From assembly GCA_019115145.1 (NCBI GenBank), contig DXED01000037.1, forward strand, positions 1-33,987: a stretch of 33,987 nucleotides of DNA, in the 5' to 3' direction. This DNA comes from Claveliimonas intestinigallinarum (GTDB taxonomy: Bacteria; Bacillota; Clostridia; Lachnospirales; Lachnospiraceae). Positions 1 through 8,367 of the stretch are shown piece by piece. A model generated the notes under the pieces. It worked only from the letters and a program-made list of their open reading frames with translations, did not search any database and had not been told where the DNA came from. A program made the translations under genes and the position numbers. Position 1 is the first letter of the stretch, and every line of letters begins with the position of its first letter.

Positions 1-350
1 CACTTTTTCAGCTTCGTGTAGGGATCGCCCCTCCCGATCTGATCTGTGTACATTTTACTCAGATAAAACAGGGATCTGGCGTCCCACTGCCCGAAGGGGT
101 ACGCCTGCATCTCCATGTTGACCTGCGCCCCGTCCTCCATCAGGGCCCGGACATCCAGGATGCCCAGCTTCTCGTCCGGGTATTCCTGCCGCAGCGCCGT
201 GGGAAGCAGCACCGTCTCCCGGATGGACGCCGGGTCCGCTCCCAGCAGGGCGGCGATAAAGCCCTTTCTCACCTTGGGATTGTACATCAGTCCCTTAAAG
301 CACACGTCCACGGTGGGAAGCATGATAAACTTGTCATTTTTCTTCGTCAC
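1..350 (-). CDS. Rpn family recombination-promoting nuclease / PD-(D/E)XK transposase-like protein (3' part cut by window edge)
   Basis: This is the first 116 codons of a minus-strand gene whose C-terminal part lies beyond the left edge. The visible part has the layout of the Rpn/PDDEXK_2 family: an N-terminal 'FIMLPTVDVCFKGLM' start, then 'LGILDVRA' and 'VNMEMQ', which give Asp66 and Glu80-x-Gln82 as the expected nuclease active-site residues (a D...ExQ form of PD-(D/E)XK). Family members are DNA endonucleases linked to RecA-independent recombination, and are often many-copy accessory genes in gut Firmicutes. The start is a GTG at 350, chosen because GGAAAGGAG lies 7 bases upstream; the nearby ATG is out of frame. 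The ribosome site is partly inside a perfect hairpin (361-387). The family call is firm, but activity cannot be judged without the rest of the gene. Confidence 0.8.
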   Translation of the reverse strand, partial: MTKKNDKFIMLPTVDVCFKGLMYNPKVRKGFIAALLGADPASIRETVLLPTALRQEYPDEKLGILDVRALMEDGAQVNMEMQAYPFGQWDARSLFYLSKMYTDQIGRGDPYTKLKK

Positions 351-360
351 TTGTCTTCTC

Positions 361-387
361 CTTTCCTGTGTGTCTCATACAGGAAAG
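361..387 (-). promoter_or_regulatory. Hairpin covering the ribosome binding site of the Rpn-type nuclease gene
   Basis: A perfect 9-bp inverted repeat (CTTTCCTGT at 361-369, ACAGGAAAG at 379-387, 9-base loop) lies just upstream of the GTG start at 350. Read on the minus strand, the 3' arm contains the AGGAAAG part of the AGGAAAGGAG ribosome site, so folding would hide most of it. This suggests translational damping; the role is inferred. Confidence 0.5.
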
Positions 388-399
388 GGGTCTGCTTTC

Positions 400-427
400 A
401 TATTAGCACATCTCTTAGAAGCTTCAA
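400..427 (-). promoter_or_regulatory. Possible promoter of the Rpn-type nuclease gene
   Basis: On the minus strand TTGAAG (422-427) and TAATAT (400-405) are 16 bases apart, and TGC precedes the -10 as an extended -10 element. Transcription would start about 40 bases before the GTG start and would include the whole 361-387 hairpin. The -35 match is partial. Confidence 0.35.
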
Positions 428-643
428 AGACGTAAGCCCTGTTCCTGCATTATTCCTTTGTTTACAAATCGAAGCTAATGCCTGGAATACAGGCTCCGAA
501 AATCAGATCTTTGCCGCTCTGACATCTGCGGCGTGAAAATAATTGTTTCCGGCAGCATCCTGTGCTGCCCTGATGCTATTAAAATAACATAATTTTTGCA
601 CTTATGCAATCCTTAATATAATTTTTTATATGCCTGTGGCTGC
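428..643. other. Intergenic region without a supported gene
   Basis: No convincing coding sequence lies between the nuclease promoter and the metG terminator. Two small inverted repeats are present: GGCAGCA/TGCTGCC (551-557 and 563-569) and TTGCA/TGCAA (596-600 and 605-609). Neither is followed by a T run on either strand, so no terminator is called for them. The stretch around 575-640 is AT-rich. Confidence 0.5.
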
Positions 644-678
644 AAAAAAGCTGCGGAGCACTGGCCCTGCAGCTTTTT
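644..678 (-). terminator. Rho-independent terminator of metG
   Basis: A perfect 10-bp stem (AAAAAGCTGC at 645-654 with GCAGCTTTTT at 669-678) encloses a 14-base loop, about 75 bases after the metG stop. The arms end in A and T runs, so it could work in both directions; metG is the only gene that reads into it. Confidence 0.8.
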
Positions 679-750
679 ACCTTCAAAAGATACATTCTGT
701 ATATTTTCTGTTTTCCAAATTACGGAGTTCTTTCCTGCTTCCGCCCGCTT

Positions 751-2649
751 TTAGCAGATCTGTGCTCCTGCCGGCATATCCTTCTCCGGCGTCATGAGGG
801 CCAGATTGCCGTCTGCATCCTCAGCGCAGAGCAGCATGCCCTCTGAGAGCACACCTGCCAGCTTGGCCGGCTTCAGGTTCACAAGCACCATGACCTTCTT
901 GCCTACCATCTCCTCCGGCGTGTAGTTGGACTTGATGCCGGACACGATCTGTTTGATCTGGCTTCCCACGCGCACCTTGGAGCAGAGAAGCTTTTTGGAC
1001 TTCTTCACAGCCTCGCACTCGATGATCTCGCCCACCTGGAACTGCATTTTTCCGAACTCCTCAAATGTGATCTCCGGCTTTGCCTCAATATCGATCACAT
1101 TTTCCGCTTCTTCCTTCTCTTCCACATGGGGATGAAGCTCCTCCACCTTTTTCATGACCTCCTCAAGATCCAGTCTCTGGAAGAGGATCTCCGGCTTCTC
1201 TGTCACCTTGCCGTCTCCCAGCTGTGCCAGGATCTTCTCTGATGTCTCAGGCATAAAGGGCTCCAGCGCCGCCGCGCCGGCTTTGATGCTCTCGATCAGA
1301 TTAAAGAGCACAGTCTCGAGGCGGTCCTTCTTTGCCTCGTCCTTTGCAAGGGCCCAGGGCATGGTCTCATCAATGTATTTGTTGCAGCGTTTGAACAGGG
1401 TAAAGATCTCTGTGATGGCGTCCGCCACCCGCAGGTCGTCCATTTTGCTCTCCACTGCCTTTGGCATGTTCTCTGTCACAGCCTTCAGATCCGCATCCAC
1501 TTCCCCGGACACGCCCTTGTCTGTCACTGTGCCGCCAAAGTATTTATTTGTCATGGAAATCGTGCGGTTTACCAGATTTCCAAGGGTGTTTGCCAGGTCA
1601 GAGTTCATTCTCTCTACCATCAGCTCCCAGGAGATCACGCCGTCGTTGTCAAAGGGCATCTCATGGAGCACAAAGTAGCGCACAGCGTCCACGCCGAAGA
1701 AATCCACCAGCTCATCCGCGTAGAGCACATTTCCCTTGGACTTGCTCATCTTGCCGTCTCCCTGGAGAAGCCATGGGTGCCCAAACACCTGCTTGGGAAG
1801 GGGCAGATCCAGGGCCATGAGGAAGATGGGCCAGTAAATGGTGTGGAAGCGGATAATATCCTTTCCGATCAAATGGAGGTCTGCCGGCCAGTTTTTCTTG
1901 AACTGCTCTGTGCTCTCCCCGTCACAGTCATATCCGATTCCGGTAATATAGTTGGTCAGGGCGTCCAGCCACACGTACACTACATGATCCGGGTCAAAGT
2001 CCACCGGAATTCCCCATTTAAAGGAGGTCCTGGACACGCACAGATCCTGCAGTCCCGGGAGGAGGAAATTGTTCATCATCTCATTTTTCCTTGACACCGG
2101 CTGGATGAACTCGGGATGGGTGTTGATGTGCTCGATGAGACGGTCCGCATATTTGCTCATCTTAAAGAAATAGGCCTCTTCCTTTGCAGGCTGCACCTCC
2201 CGGCCGCAGTCCGGACATTTGCCGTCCACAAGCTGGGACTCTGTGAAGAAGGACTCGCAGGGAGTGCAGTACATCCCCTCGTAATATCCCTTGTAAATAT
2301 CTCCCTGGTCGTACAGCTTTTTGAAAATCTTCTGCACCTGCTTCTCGTGATCCGGATCCGTGGTGCGGATGAACTTGTCGTAGGAGGTGTTCATCAGATC
2401 CCAGATTCTCTTAATCTCCCCTGCCACATTGTCCACAAACTCCTTTGGCGTCACGCCGGCTTCCTCGGCCTTCAGCTCGATCTTCTGCCCGTGCTCGTCG
2501 GTTCCGGTCTGGAAGAACACGTCATACCCCTGGCTCCTCTTGTACCTGGCAATGGCATCTGCCAGCACGATCTCGTAGGTGTTCCCGATGTGGGGCTTGC
2601 CTGATGTGTAAGCAATGGCTGTTGTGATGTAATACTTCTGTTTTTCCAT
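751..2649 (-). CDS. metG: Methionyl-tRNA synthetase
   Basis: This enzyme charges tRNA-Met with methionine using ATP, in the cytoplasm, for both initiation and elongation. The 632-residue protein has the class I signature HIGN at residues 20-23 and KMSKS at 300-304. A zinc knuckle of two Cys pairs (C128/C131 and C145/C148) lies in the connective domain. A C-terminal OB-fold tRNA-binding domain covers roughly residues 530-632 ('MQFQVGEIIECEAV... LSEGMLLCAED'). Length and domain order are normal for Firmicute MetG. The start is the ATG at 2649, which has AAGGAG upstream and begins with the expected 'KQKYYITTAIAYTSGKPHIGN'. The frame stays open for 30 more codons upstream, but that part is the T-box terminator and antiterminator DNA and is not coding. 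Expression should rise when uncharged tRNA-Met accumulates, through the leader at 2673-2984. Confidence 0.97.
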   Translation of the reverse strand: MEKQKYYITTAIAYTSGKPHIGNTYEIVLADAIARYKRSQGYDVFFQTGTDEHGQKIELKAEEAGVTPKEFVDNVAGEIKRIWDLMNTSYDKFIRTTDPDHEKQVQKIFKKLYDQGDIYKGYYEGMYCTPCESFFTESQLVDGKCPDCGREVQPAKEEAYFFKMSKYADRLIEHINTHPEFIQPVSRKNEMMNNFLLPGLQDLCVSRTSFKWGIPVDFDPDHVVYVWLDALTNYITGIGYDCDGESTEQFKKNWPADLHLIGKDIIRFHTIYWPIFLMALDLPLPKQVFGHPWLLQGDGKMSKSKGNVLYADELVDFFGVDAVRYFVLHEMPFDNDGVISWELMVERMNSDLANTLGNLVNRTISMTNKYFGGTVTDKGVSGEVDADLKAVTENMPKAVESKMDDLRVADAITEIFTLFKRCNKYIDETMPWALAKDEAKKDRLETVLFNLIESIKAGAAALEPFMPETSEKILAQLGDGKVTEKPEILFQRLDLEEVMKKVEELHPHVEEKEEAENVIDIEAKPEITFEEFGKMQFQVGEIIECEAVKKSKKLLCSKVRVGSQIKQIVSGIKSNYTPEEMVGKKVMVLVNLKPAKLAGVLSEGMLLCAEDADGNLALMTPEKDMPAGAQIC

Positions 2650-2672
2650 ACTCTCTACTCTCCTTTTTTCAT

Positions 2673-2712
2673 AAAAAAATCTTCTCTGACTCCCATTGGA
2701 AATCAGAGAAGA
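2673..2712 (-). terminator. T-box terminator stem upstream of metG
   Basis: A perfect 10-bp stem (2680-2689 with 2703-2712), TCTTCTCTGA/TCAGAGAAGA, is followed on the minus strand by seven T (2673-2679). It lies directly after the antiterminator sequence and before the metG ribosome site, as expected for T-box attenuation. Confidence 0.9.
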
Positions 2713-2984
2713 CGAATTTACCGTGTTACCACTTCTCATTCACTCCTGCCTCGCAGCAGAAACCTCATAAGGTGCCGGTTCGGCCGACATCTCTCCGCTG
2801 TAGAGGGCGGTCCCTTCGCAGACTTACATTGAGCACTTAGGCTTCTCCCCGTTCGTCTGCGCCGCTCGGAAGCCATCTTCAGCCCGCTTCCATCCATTTC
2901 CTCTCAGCATACGGAAATTTCTCTGTAAAACTTTCCCGGACCTACTCTCTTCGTCACAGCGTTTCTGTTATGAAAAATAATCTG
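2673..2984 (-). ncRNA. T-box leader (methionine specific) of metG
   Basis: The leader RNA of metG contains all the parts of a T-box. Stem I base pairs are CGCT/AGCG and GAAG/CTTC. The specifier loop has an AGTA S-turn on its 5' side. The codon ATG (complement of 2874-2876) is followed by one purine just before the CTTC arm, which is the standard specifier position, so it reads tRNA-Met. Further on, GTGGTAACACGG (around 2721-2733) holds the TGGT bulge that pairs with the ACCA end of uncharged tRNA. The terminator stem follows. Known T-boxes turn on synthetase genes when their tRNA is uncharged. Confidence 0.93.
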
Positions 2985-2990
2985 TCTCAA

Positions 2991-3019
2991 ATCGTAGCAT
3001 AGGGGAAGAGAAATGTCAA
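2991..3019 (-). promoter_or_regulatory. Promoter of the metG T-box transcript
   Basis: Consensus TTGACA (complement of 3014-3019) is 17 bases from TACGAT (complement of 2991-2996), with TGC directly before the -10. The expected start near 2984 gives a leader of about 330 bases before the metG ATG. Confidence 0.85.
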
Positions 3020-3062
3020 GGTGTCAGCTCCATGCATATACTGTTAAAAACCCAAATTGGAA

Positions 3063-3695
3063 ATGAACATGAACGATCACTATCCCTTTTTCAACACCCC
3101 GCTCCCCTACACCTATGACGCCCTGGAGCCATTCATCGACGAAAAAACCATGCGGCTGCACCACGACCGGCATCTCCAGACATATATCGACAACCTGAAC
3201 CAGTTTCTTGAGGCCAATCCGTCTCTCCAGAATTACTCTCTGACAGAGCTGCTGGTCAGCCAGGACAGACTTCCCTGCCAGCTTCGGACTCCTCTGCTCA
3301 ACAACGCGGGCGGCGTGTTCAATCACCGCTTCTTCTTTGAGGGCATGACAAAGGCAGGCACCCGGGGACAGGCGCCCGCCCTCTATAGGCAGATAGCCAG
3401 GCAGTTTGGCAGCATGGAGCATTTCAAATCCTGCTTTAAGGAGGCAGCCCTCTCTGTGTTCGGCTCCGGCTATGCGTGGCTTGTCTGGGAAAAGGGCGGC
3501 TTATGCATCACCACCTCCGCGAACCAGGACACGCCAAACCTGCGCTGCTGCCTGCCGCTGCTGGCCATAGACGTCTGGGAGCACGCCTACTATCTGAAGC
3601 ATTACAACATGCGCGCCAGCTATATCGACGACTGGTTCCGGGTCGTAAACTGGTCCTGCGCGGAAGCCCGTTTCCTCCGCTGCGGAATCATATGA
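3063..3695 (+). CDS. Superoxide dismutase, Fe/Mn family
   Basis: This protein (about 210 residues) converts superoxide to oxygen and hydrogen peroxide in the cytoplasm. The four metal ligands of the Fe/Mn family are visible: His in 'RLHHDRH', His in 'NNAGGVFNHRFF', and Asp and His in 'AIDVWEHAYYL'. 'SANQDTP' carries the Gln seen in Mn-type and cambialistic enzymes. Two conserved Trp positions differ: 'NHRFFFEGM' has Phe where Trp is usual, and 'GSGYAWLV' has Tyr where Trp is usual. No clear ribosome site precedes ATG 3063, ATG 3069 or TTG 3057, so the start is uncertain; 3069 also fits the family N-terminus. It diverges from metG over a short shared promoter region. Its last 8 bases overlap the end of the convergent jetD, and no terminator is seen between them. 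Confidence 0.9.
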   Translation: MNMNDHYPFFNTPLPYTYDALEPFIDEKTMRLHHDRHLQTYIDNLNQFLEANPSLQNYSLTELLVSQDRLPCQLRTPLLNNAGGVFNHRFFFEGMTKAGTRGQAPALYRQIARQFGSMEHFKSCFKEAALSVFGSGYAWLVWEKGGLCITTSANQDTPNLRCCLPLLAIDVWEHAYYLKHYNMRASYIDDWFRVVNWSCAEARFLRCGII

Positions 3696-4941
3696 GCAGC
3701 ATCTCCTGCTCCAGTCCCTTGCCGGTCTTCAGCATCTCCTGCCTGAGCTCTTCCAGCTCCTCCGGCAGGTCTGCGCTCATCCTCTCCAGGTCCCGGAGCG
3801 CTCCCGGCTCCATCTCATATCCCGACGACAGGTGGCGTCGGTAGAGCTCTGCGCTCATATGCAGCGGCCTGACATCCGGGAAGAGATTGTCCCGGATGAA
3901 GCAGAAGATACGAAGTCCTCCGAAATCCATGTCCCCGCTGTGCAGATATTCCACGGTCCTGTCCTTCAGCACTTCCGCAAGGTTCTTCAGGAAATCTCTC
4001 TCCTTGGGAGAGAGGAAGCCGTGGGTGAAGACATACAGTGTCTCCTCCTCAAAGGGCTCGCAGATAAAGCTGGCCCTGTTCTCTATCGTCACGATCCGCC
4101 GGATGTTCTGCTGCCGGCAGATGCGGGCGCTCTTCAGCGTCTCGCTGTTCAGGACCGTGCCGTACCGCAGCTTTCCCAGGTCCACAGTCTGCCCTTCGAT
4201 CTCCAGGCGCAGCGGCCCCTTCACCTCCATCTGCTGGGAGTACTCTTCTATGTAGAGCCAGGAGAGCACCTGGGAGTCATCCATAGCTCTGTCTATATCC
4301 GGGTGGTAGTCCCGTGCCATCTGGACCACCCAGCCCCTGAACCCGGCCGGGTCATCCCTGAAAATCTTGGGACGCCCCAGATACCGGCTGCTGAAGATCT
4401 GTACATAGACAGGCTCCTCCAGCTCATCCAGCCCCTTCAGGCAGGCAAAGTACTGCTCCTTTCTCCCCTGTCCGAAGATCCGGCTCAACTCCTTTGCCTT
4501 CAGCTTTCCGCTGTCCGCCTCCCTCCAGCGGTCTCTGACATAGTCCCTGAGCCACTGTCTGCGCAGTGCACCGGCCAGCTCCTCCAGCTCCCGCTTGTAC
4601 GCGGCGGCAGTCTCATACTTGGGCGTCTTTCCCGCCATTTTATAATAGACGGGCATGTCTTTGTTATAGTAGTGAAATTCGCTGAAATCCTGCTTATAAT
4701 TCTGCCAGCGCACTTCCTTTTTGGGGATCAGTCCCAGGCGCTCCAGCTCCAGCATCTCCCGGACCACCAGGTCACGGCCTGCTCCCCTCGGGGCGCCCGC
4801 CTCCCTCTCCGCTTTATCAAAATCCTCCTGATGGATCTTCAGGCTGCGGCGCCCCTCCAGGGAATGGTTCCAGTCATTTTTCTTCTTCTCATAATTTTCA
4901 ATGATCTTCCTGACAATGTAGCCGCCTCTGTATCCGTCCAC
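3688..4941 (-). CDS. jetD: Wadjet system protein JetD (Toprim nuclease subunit)
   Basis: JetD is the DNA-cutting subunit of Wadjet, a system that recognises and cleaves small circular DNA after the JetABC motor has extruded it. The 417-residue protein has a basic N-terminal half resembling the DUF3322 region. Its C-terminal Toprim-type (DUF2220) domain contains Glu287 in 'TIENRASF' and Asp337-x-Asp339 in 'SGDMDFGGLRI', which are the acidic metal-binding residues expected in topoisomerase VI-like JetD. The start is a GTG at 4941 with GGAGG seven bases upstream. It is the fourth gene of the jetABCD operon, 69 bases after jetC. Its 3' end overlaps the convergent superoxide dismutase gene by 8 bases. 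The family is recognised from motifs and gene order. Confidence 0.92.
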   Translation of the reverse strand: MDGYRGGYIVRKIIENYEKKKNDWNHSLEGRRSLKIHQEDFDKAEREAGAPRGAGRDLVVREMLELERLGLIPKKEVRWQNYKQDFSEFHYYNKDMPVYYKMAGKTPKYETAAAYKRELEELAGALRRQWLRDYVRDRWREADSGKLKAKELSRIFGQGRKEQYFACLKGLDELEEPVYVQIFSSRYLGRPKIFRDDPAGFRGWVVQMARDYHPDIDRAMDDSQVLSWLYIEEYSQQMEVKGPLRLEIEGQTVDLGKLRYGTVLNSETLKSARICRQQNIRRIVTIENRASFICEPFEEETLYVFTHGFLSPKERDFLKNLAEVLKDRTVEYLHSGDMDFGGLRIFCFIRDNLFPDVRPLHMSAELYRRHLSSGYEMEPGALRDLERMSADLPEELEELRQEMLKTGKGLEQEMLLI

Positions 4942-5010
4942 AGAATTACCTCCGCTCCTGTTCTCCGCGCCGATCTTCGCTCCCAGTGTGTCTTCCGCCT
5001 GTATCCCTGC

Positions 5011-8000
5011 TTATTCTTCCGCCTCCTCCATCAGCTCGTCAAAATCCTGCTTCTCAAACTCCATGATGGAGATGTTCTGCTTGTCCGGGTTGGCGAAGAC
5101 AAAGGTCTTGTCCACGTTCTCCAGATAGTTCTGGATCTTGTCGTTGGTGGCGCTGATGATAGCCTGGAAGCCAAGGCCCCGGATCAGCTCGATGCAGGTA
5201 GCCACCTTCTCCGCGTCCATCTTGGAGAAGGCTTCGTCCAGGATGACAAGGCGGATGGTGGGGTTCCTGCGGACTCTGGGCGAGTAGTCCAGACGGTAGA
5301 GCTGGGCAAAGCTGGCCAGAAGCGCCACATAGAGAGGGTTCTGGCCCTCCCCGCCGGAGTTCTTGGAGATCATCTTCCCAAGACCGATGTGCATGTTCTT
5401 CTCTCCCCGCACGATCTGCTGCATGTCAAAGGAGAGGTAGGTCCGGTAGTCCGAGTATTTCCGCATATTCTGCTGTGCCTCCTCCATCTCCTCGGCGGAG
5501 GCGTTCTCCGGCGGGATGAAGATCTGGATCAGCTCCCCTATCAGCTCCCCGTACTTCTCCTCGTGCTCCATGGTAAACAGGTTCATCTGGTTCTCCATAT
5601 TGTAGGAGAGCTGGGACGGATCGATCTCCAGGGAGTCGTCCATGAACATGTCATAGTATTCCCCGTAGGCCCCCTTGTTCCTGGTGATCACAAACTGGTA
5701 CTTGTCCTTTCCGAAGTCCAGCCGGCTGATGATCCGGTTCAGCTCATCCTTTCGCTGGAGCGCCTCCTTGATGGCGCTGCGGATCTTGTAGATAAAGTCC
5801 TCCTTGAAATGCTGGACCGCGGTCCTGGCCTGCTCCGCCGCTTTCTCCTTGTACTCCTCCAGATGGTCGCACTGGAGCGTGTTCAGGAGCTTCTCGTAAT
5901 CTCCATTGTCCTCTGCGCTGGCCGAGAAGGTGCGGTGGGGGTACTCCCGCAGGTAGCTGCTGCGGATGTCCACCAGCTCCTGGTATCTCTTCTCCCTCTC
6001 CTCCCGGCAGACAGCCTGCTCCCGGAAGCAGAGATTTTTCAGGTACTCATAGTTGGAGCTCTTCCTGCTCTCCATATAGGATTGGAAGCTCTCCGCAAAT
6101 TCTTCGTTTTCTTTGAAACTTTTCTGTTTCTCATTTAACTCTTCATCCAAATCCAGATACTCCTGATCCGCCTCCTGGATCCTTCTCTCATGCTGCCAGA
6201 TGGCCTTCTGGATGCCGTCTGCCTGCTGCTTTTTCCTTGTCTGGCGCTCCCTCAGCTCCTCCTTCTCCCGCTCAAGCCTGCCTACATTCTCCTCCTTGAG
6301 CTCCTGTATCTGGCTCTGCAGCATTTCTCTTTCTTTTTCCTTCTCGCCGATCATCCGGATATCCTTTATCATGCTCAAGTACTCTCCGGCGGGGCGGTCC
6401 AGATAGTCCATGGCAAGGACAGAGCGGATCTCCTCCTGGCGCTCTTCCAGGGGCACCCTCTGCTTCTCCAGCTTCTCCAGCTTTTCCTCCAGCCTCTTTC
6501 TCCTCTTCCGGAGACTGTTCTCGCCGATAGAGGCGCGCTCTGTGTAATTCTCCGGATTGATATGCTGCAGCTTATAGCTCTTGTACAGCATGCACCCGGG
6601 GGTGATGCCCACAGTCTGCTGCCGCAGCTCGTCGATATCCCGGCACTTGATCACCCTGCCAAGAAGGAAATCCGTGTAGACCTGGGCAAAGTCTGTCCCC
6701 GCCTTCACCTCCTCTGCCAGAGTACCCTCCCTGATCGGGTGGCTGCCCTGCATGAGGCGCTCCGTGTCCACCACGGCGGCGCGCCAGAATTTCTTTTTAT
6801 CCATGGTCTCATAGATCTCCATGGCCTCCTTTGCGTAGGCCGGCTCCACCATGAGGGACAGCTTGTTGTTCCCCAGATAGCCCTCCACCGCATTGTGCCA
6901 TGTCTCGTCCCTGACCTCCAGCATATCCGCCAAAATCTGTACGTTCACAAATTTTCCGGCCCTCTTCTGGAGCTCCTCCCGGATATAGTATCTGGCCTCC
7001 TCCAGTTCCCGGGGATAGGCCTTCTTTCCCTGCTTCAGGTCAGCGATCTCCTGGCGGGCCGCCTGCATCTCCTTTTTCATAGCCCGAAGCTGGGCGCCCA
7101 GCTCGCCTCTCTCCTCCTCCAGCTCCCGCCGGATGTCGGTGAAATTGTCCTTGAGCCGCTGGAGCTCCTCCTCTGTGATGCTGCCCTGGCAGAGCTTTTC
7201 CATATCTCTGAGCATGGAGTTGGACACCATGTCCTGCTTCTTCCACTCCTCCATGCTCTCCTTTGTCTTCTGCAGGCTGCTCCTGCTGGCGGACAGATGC
7301 TCCAGGAACAGATTGACCTGGGAGAGCTTATCCTTCAGCTCCTCGTACCCGGTCTGGGCAATGCGGACGATGATGTCCTCGTACTGCCTCTGCAGCTCCT
7401 CCGCCTCCCTGTCTGTCCTCTCCTTCAGGCTCTGCTGCTCCTTTTTCTCCTTCTCCTCCTGGGCCTTCCGGTCCCGGATGCCCTCCAGACGGCGGCGAAG
7501 CTGGAGGATTTCCAGGCGCAGGGCCCGGTACAGCCAGCTCTCCTCCTCTGTCTTTTTCTCCTTATAGAGAGAGAAACTTTCTTCTATTTTTGTCAACGAT
7601 TGAATTTCTTTCAGTGTAGCCTCAATCTTGCTGCGCATCTGCCCGTAGCGCATGACGCTCTCCTGCATGTCCTGGATCTCGATATCCTGCTCCATGCAAA
7701 TGTACTCCTTCACAAAGTCCTCCAGCCGGATGTTCATGCGGAAGGGGATCGCCCTCTTGAAAAGCCTGGGGAACTTCTCCTTGTCCAGCCCTCCCAGATA
7801 CACATCGTAGAGCTGGCGGCGGAACCTCTCATTGCTGGGGCCGCAGTAGTAGCCGTCCTGGGGGAAATTCCTCTGCAGATACTCCCGCACCTCCACGGTG
7901 GACAGGACCCGCCCCTCTCCACGGTATAGATTGGGAAGGAGTTCTCCCCTGTGCCAGAAGAAGAGGCGGCTGATCTCGTTGGTGGCCGTCTCCACGTCAA

Positions 8001-8367
8001 AGGAGGCGCCCACGCACTCCTGCTCCCCGGTGACGCTGTTTGTGAACTCCAGCACGATGGTGCTGGAAAAATTTTTGTTTCTCCGATACTGGGACTCATT
8101 GTTGTCGCTGATGTTGACCATGCCCCGCAGATACTCGATCAGGCTCCGGTCCGAGTCGTCGGCCGCCGCCTTGTTGAAAAAGCCCCGTCCATCCGTGTTG
8201 GCGTACAGGACGATCTGAAGCGCGTCAATGACTGTGGACTTTCCGCTTCCCGAGTGGCCGGTAAAGAAATTTACTTCCTTGTTCAGCGACAGCACCTTTC
8301 TGTCTATATAATGCCAGTTATTCAGACAGATCTTCGATAGTATTTTGAACGCCTGTTTCGTCTCCAC
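5011..8367 (-). CDS. jetC: Wadjet system protein JetC (SMC/MukB-like ATPase)
   Basis: JetC is the SMC-like motor ATPase of the Wadjet complex and works as a dimer with the kleisin JetA and KITE protein JetB to extrude DNA loops. The protein (1118 residues from the start chosen here) has Walker A 'GHSGSGKST' near residues 37-45. Two long Lys/Glu-rich coiled-coil arms flank a central hinge-like region around residues 490-620. The ABC signature 'NSGGEGQ' is near 1004 and Walker B 'LVILDEAF' near 1044. This is the head-arm-hinge-arm-head plan of SMC proteins. The GTG at 8367 is preferred over the TTG at 8385 because AGGAGG lies six bases before it. The gene overlaps the end of jetB by 50 bases, which suggests translational coupling. 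Confidence 0.93.
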   Translation of the reverse strand: METKQAFKILSKICLNNWHYIDRKVLSLNKEVNFFTGHSGSGKSTVIDALQIVLYANTDGRGFFNKAAADDSDRSLIEYLRGMVNISDNNESQYRRNKNFSSTIVLEFTNSVTGEQECVGASFDVETATNEISRLFFWHRGELLPNLYRGEGRVLSTVEVREYLQRNFPQDGYYCGPSNERFRRQLYDVYLGGLDKEKFPRLFKRAIPFRMNIRLEDFVKEYICMEQDIEIQDMQESVMRYGQMRSKIEATLKEIQSLTKIEESFSLYKEKKTEEESWLYRALRLEILQLRRRLEGIRDRKAQEEKEKKEQQSLKERTDREAEELQRQYEDIIVRIAQTGYEELKDKLSQVNLFLEHLSASRSSLQKTKESMEEWKKQDMVSNSMLRDMEKLCQGSITEEELQRLKDNFTDIRRELEEERGELGAQLRAMKKEMQAARQEIADLKQGKKAYPRELEEARYYIREELQKRAGKFVNVQILADMLEVRDETWHNAVEGYLGNNKLSLMVEPAYAKEAMEIYETMDKKKFWRAAVVDTERLMQGSHPIREGTLAEEVKAGTDFAQVYTDFLLGRVIKCRDIDELRQQTVGITPGCMLYKSYKLQHINPENYTERASIGENSLRKRRKRLEEKLEKLEKQRVPLEERQEEIRSVLAMDYLDRPAGEYLSMIKDIRMIGEKEKEREMLQSQIQELKEENVGRLEREKEELRERQTRKKQQADGIQKAIWQHERRIQEADQEYLDLDEELNEKQKSFKENEEFAESFQSYMESRKSSNYEYLKNLCFREQAVCREEREKRYQELVDIRSSYLREYPHRTFSASAEDNGDYEKLLNTLQCDHLEEYKEKAAEQARTAVQHFKEDFIYKIRSAIKEALQRKDELNRIISRLDFGKDKYQFVITRNKGAYGEYYDMFMDDSLEIDPSQLSYNMENQMNLFTMEHEEKYGELIGELIQIFIPPENASAEEMEEAQQNMRKYSDYRTYLSFDMQQIVRGEKNMHIGLGKMISKNSGGEGQNPLYVALLASFAQLYRLDYSPRVRRNPTIRLVILDEAFSKMDAEKVATCIELIRGLGFQAIISATNDKIQNYLENVDKTFVFANPDKQNISIMEFEKQDFDELMEEAEE

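Noticed and set aside
551..569. GGCAGCA/TGCTGCC stem as a terminator
   Set aside because: No T run follows on either strand, and the stem at 644-678 already serves metG.
2650..2739. Upstream open extension of metG (30 codons)
   Set aside because: It is the T-box antiterminator/terminator DNA; the conserved protein start and ribosome site are at 2649.
3014..3042. A rightward promoter for the superoxide dismutase (TGTCAA, 17 bases, TATACT)
   Set aside because: The -10 is fair, but the -35 is only the complement of the metG -35 and matches consensus poorly; not strong enough to list.
3832..7929. Two long rightward open frames (3832-6138 and 6190-7929) opposite the jetC/jetD genes
   Set aside because: Leu/Val/His-rich translations without family motifs or ribosome sites; they mirror GC-rich coding sequence of the minus-strand Wadjet genes.
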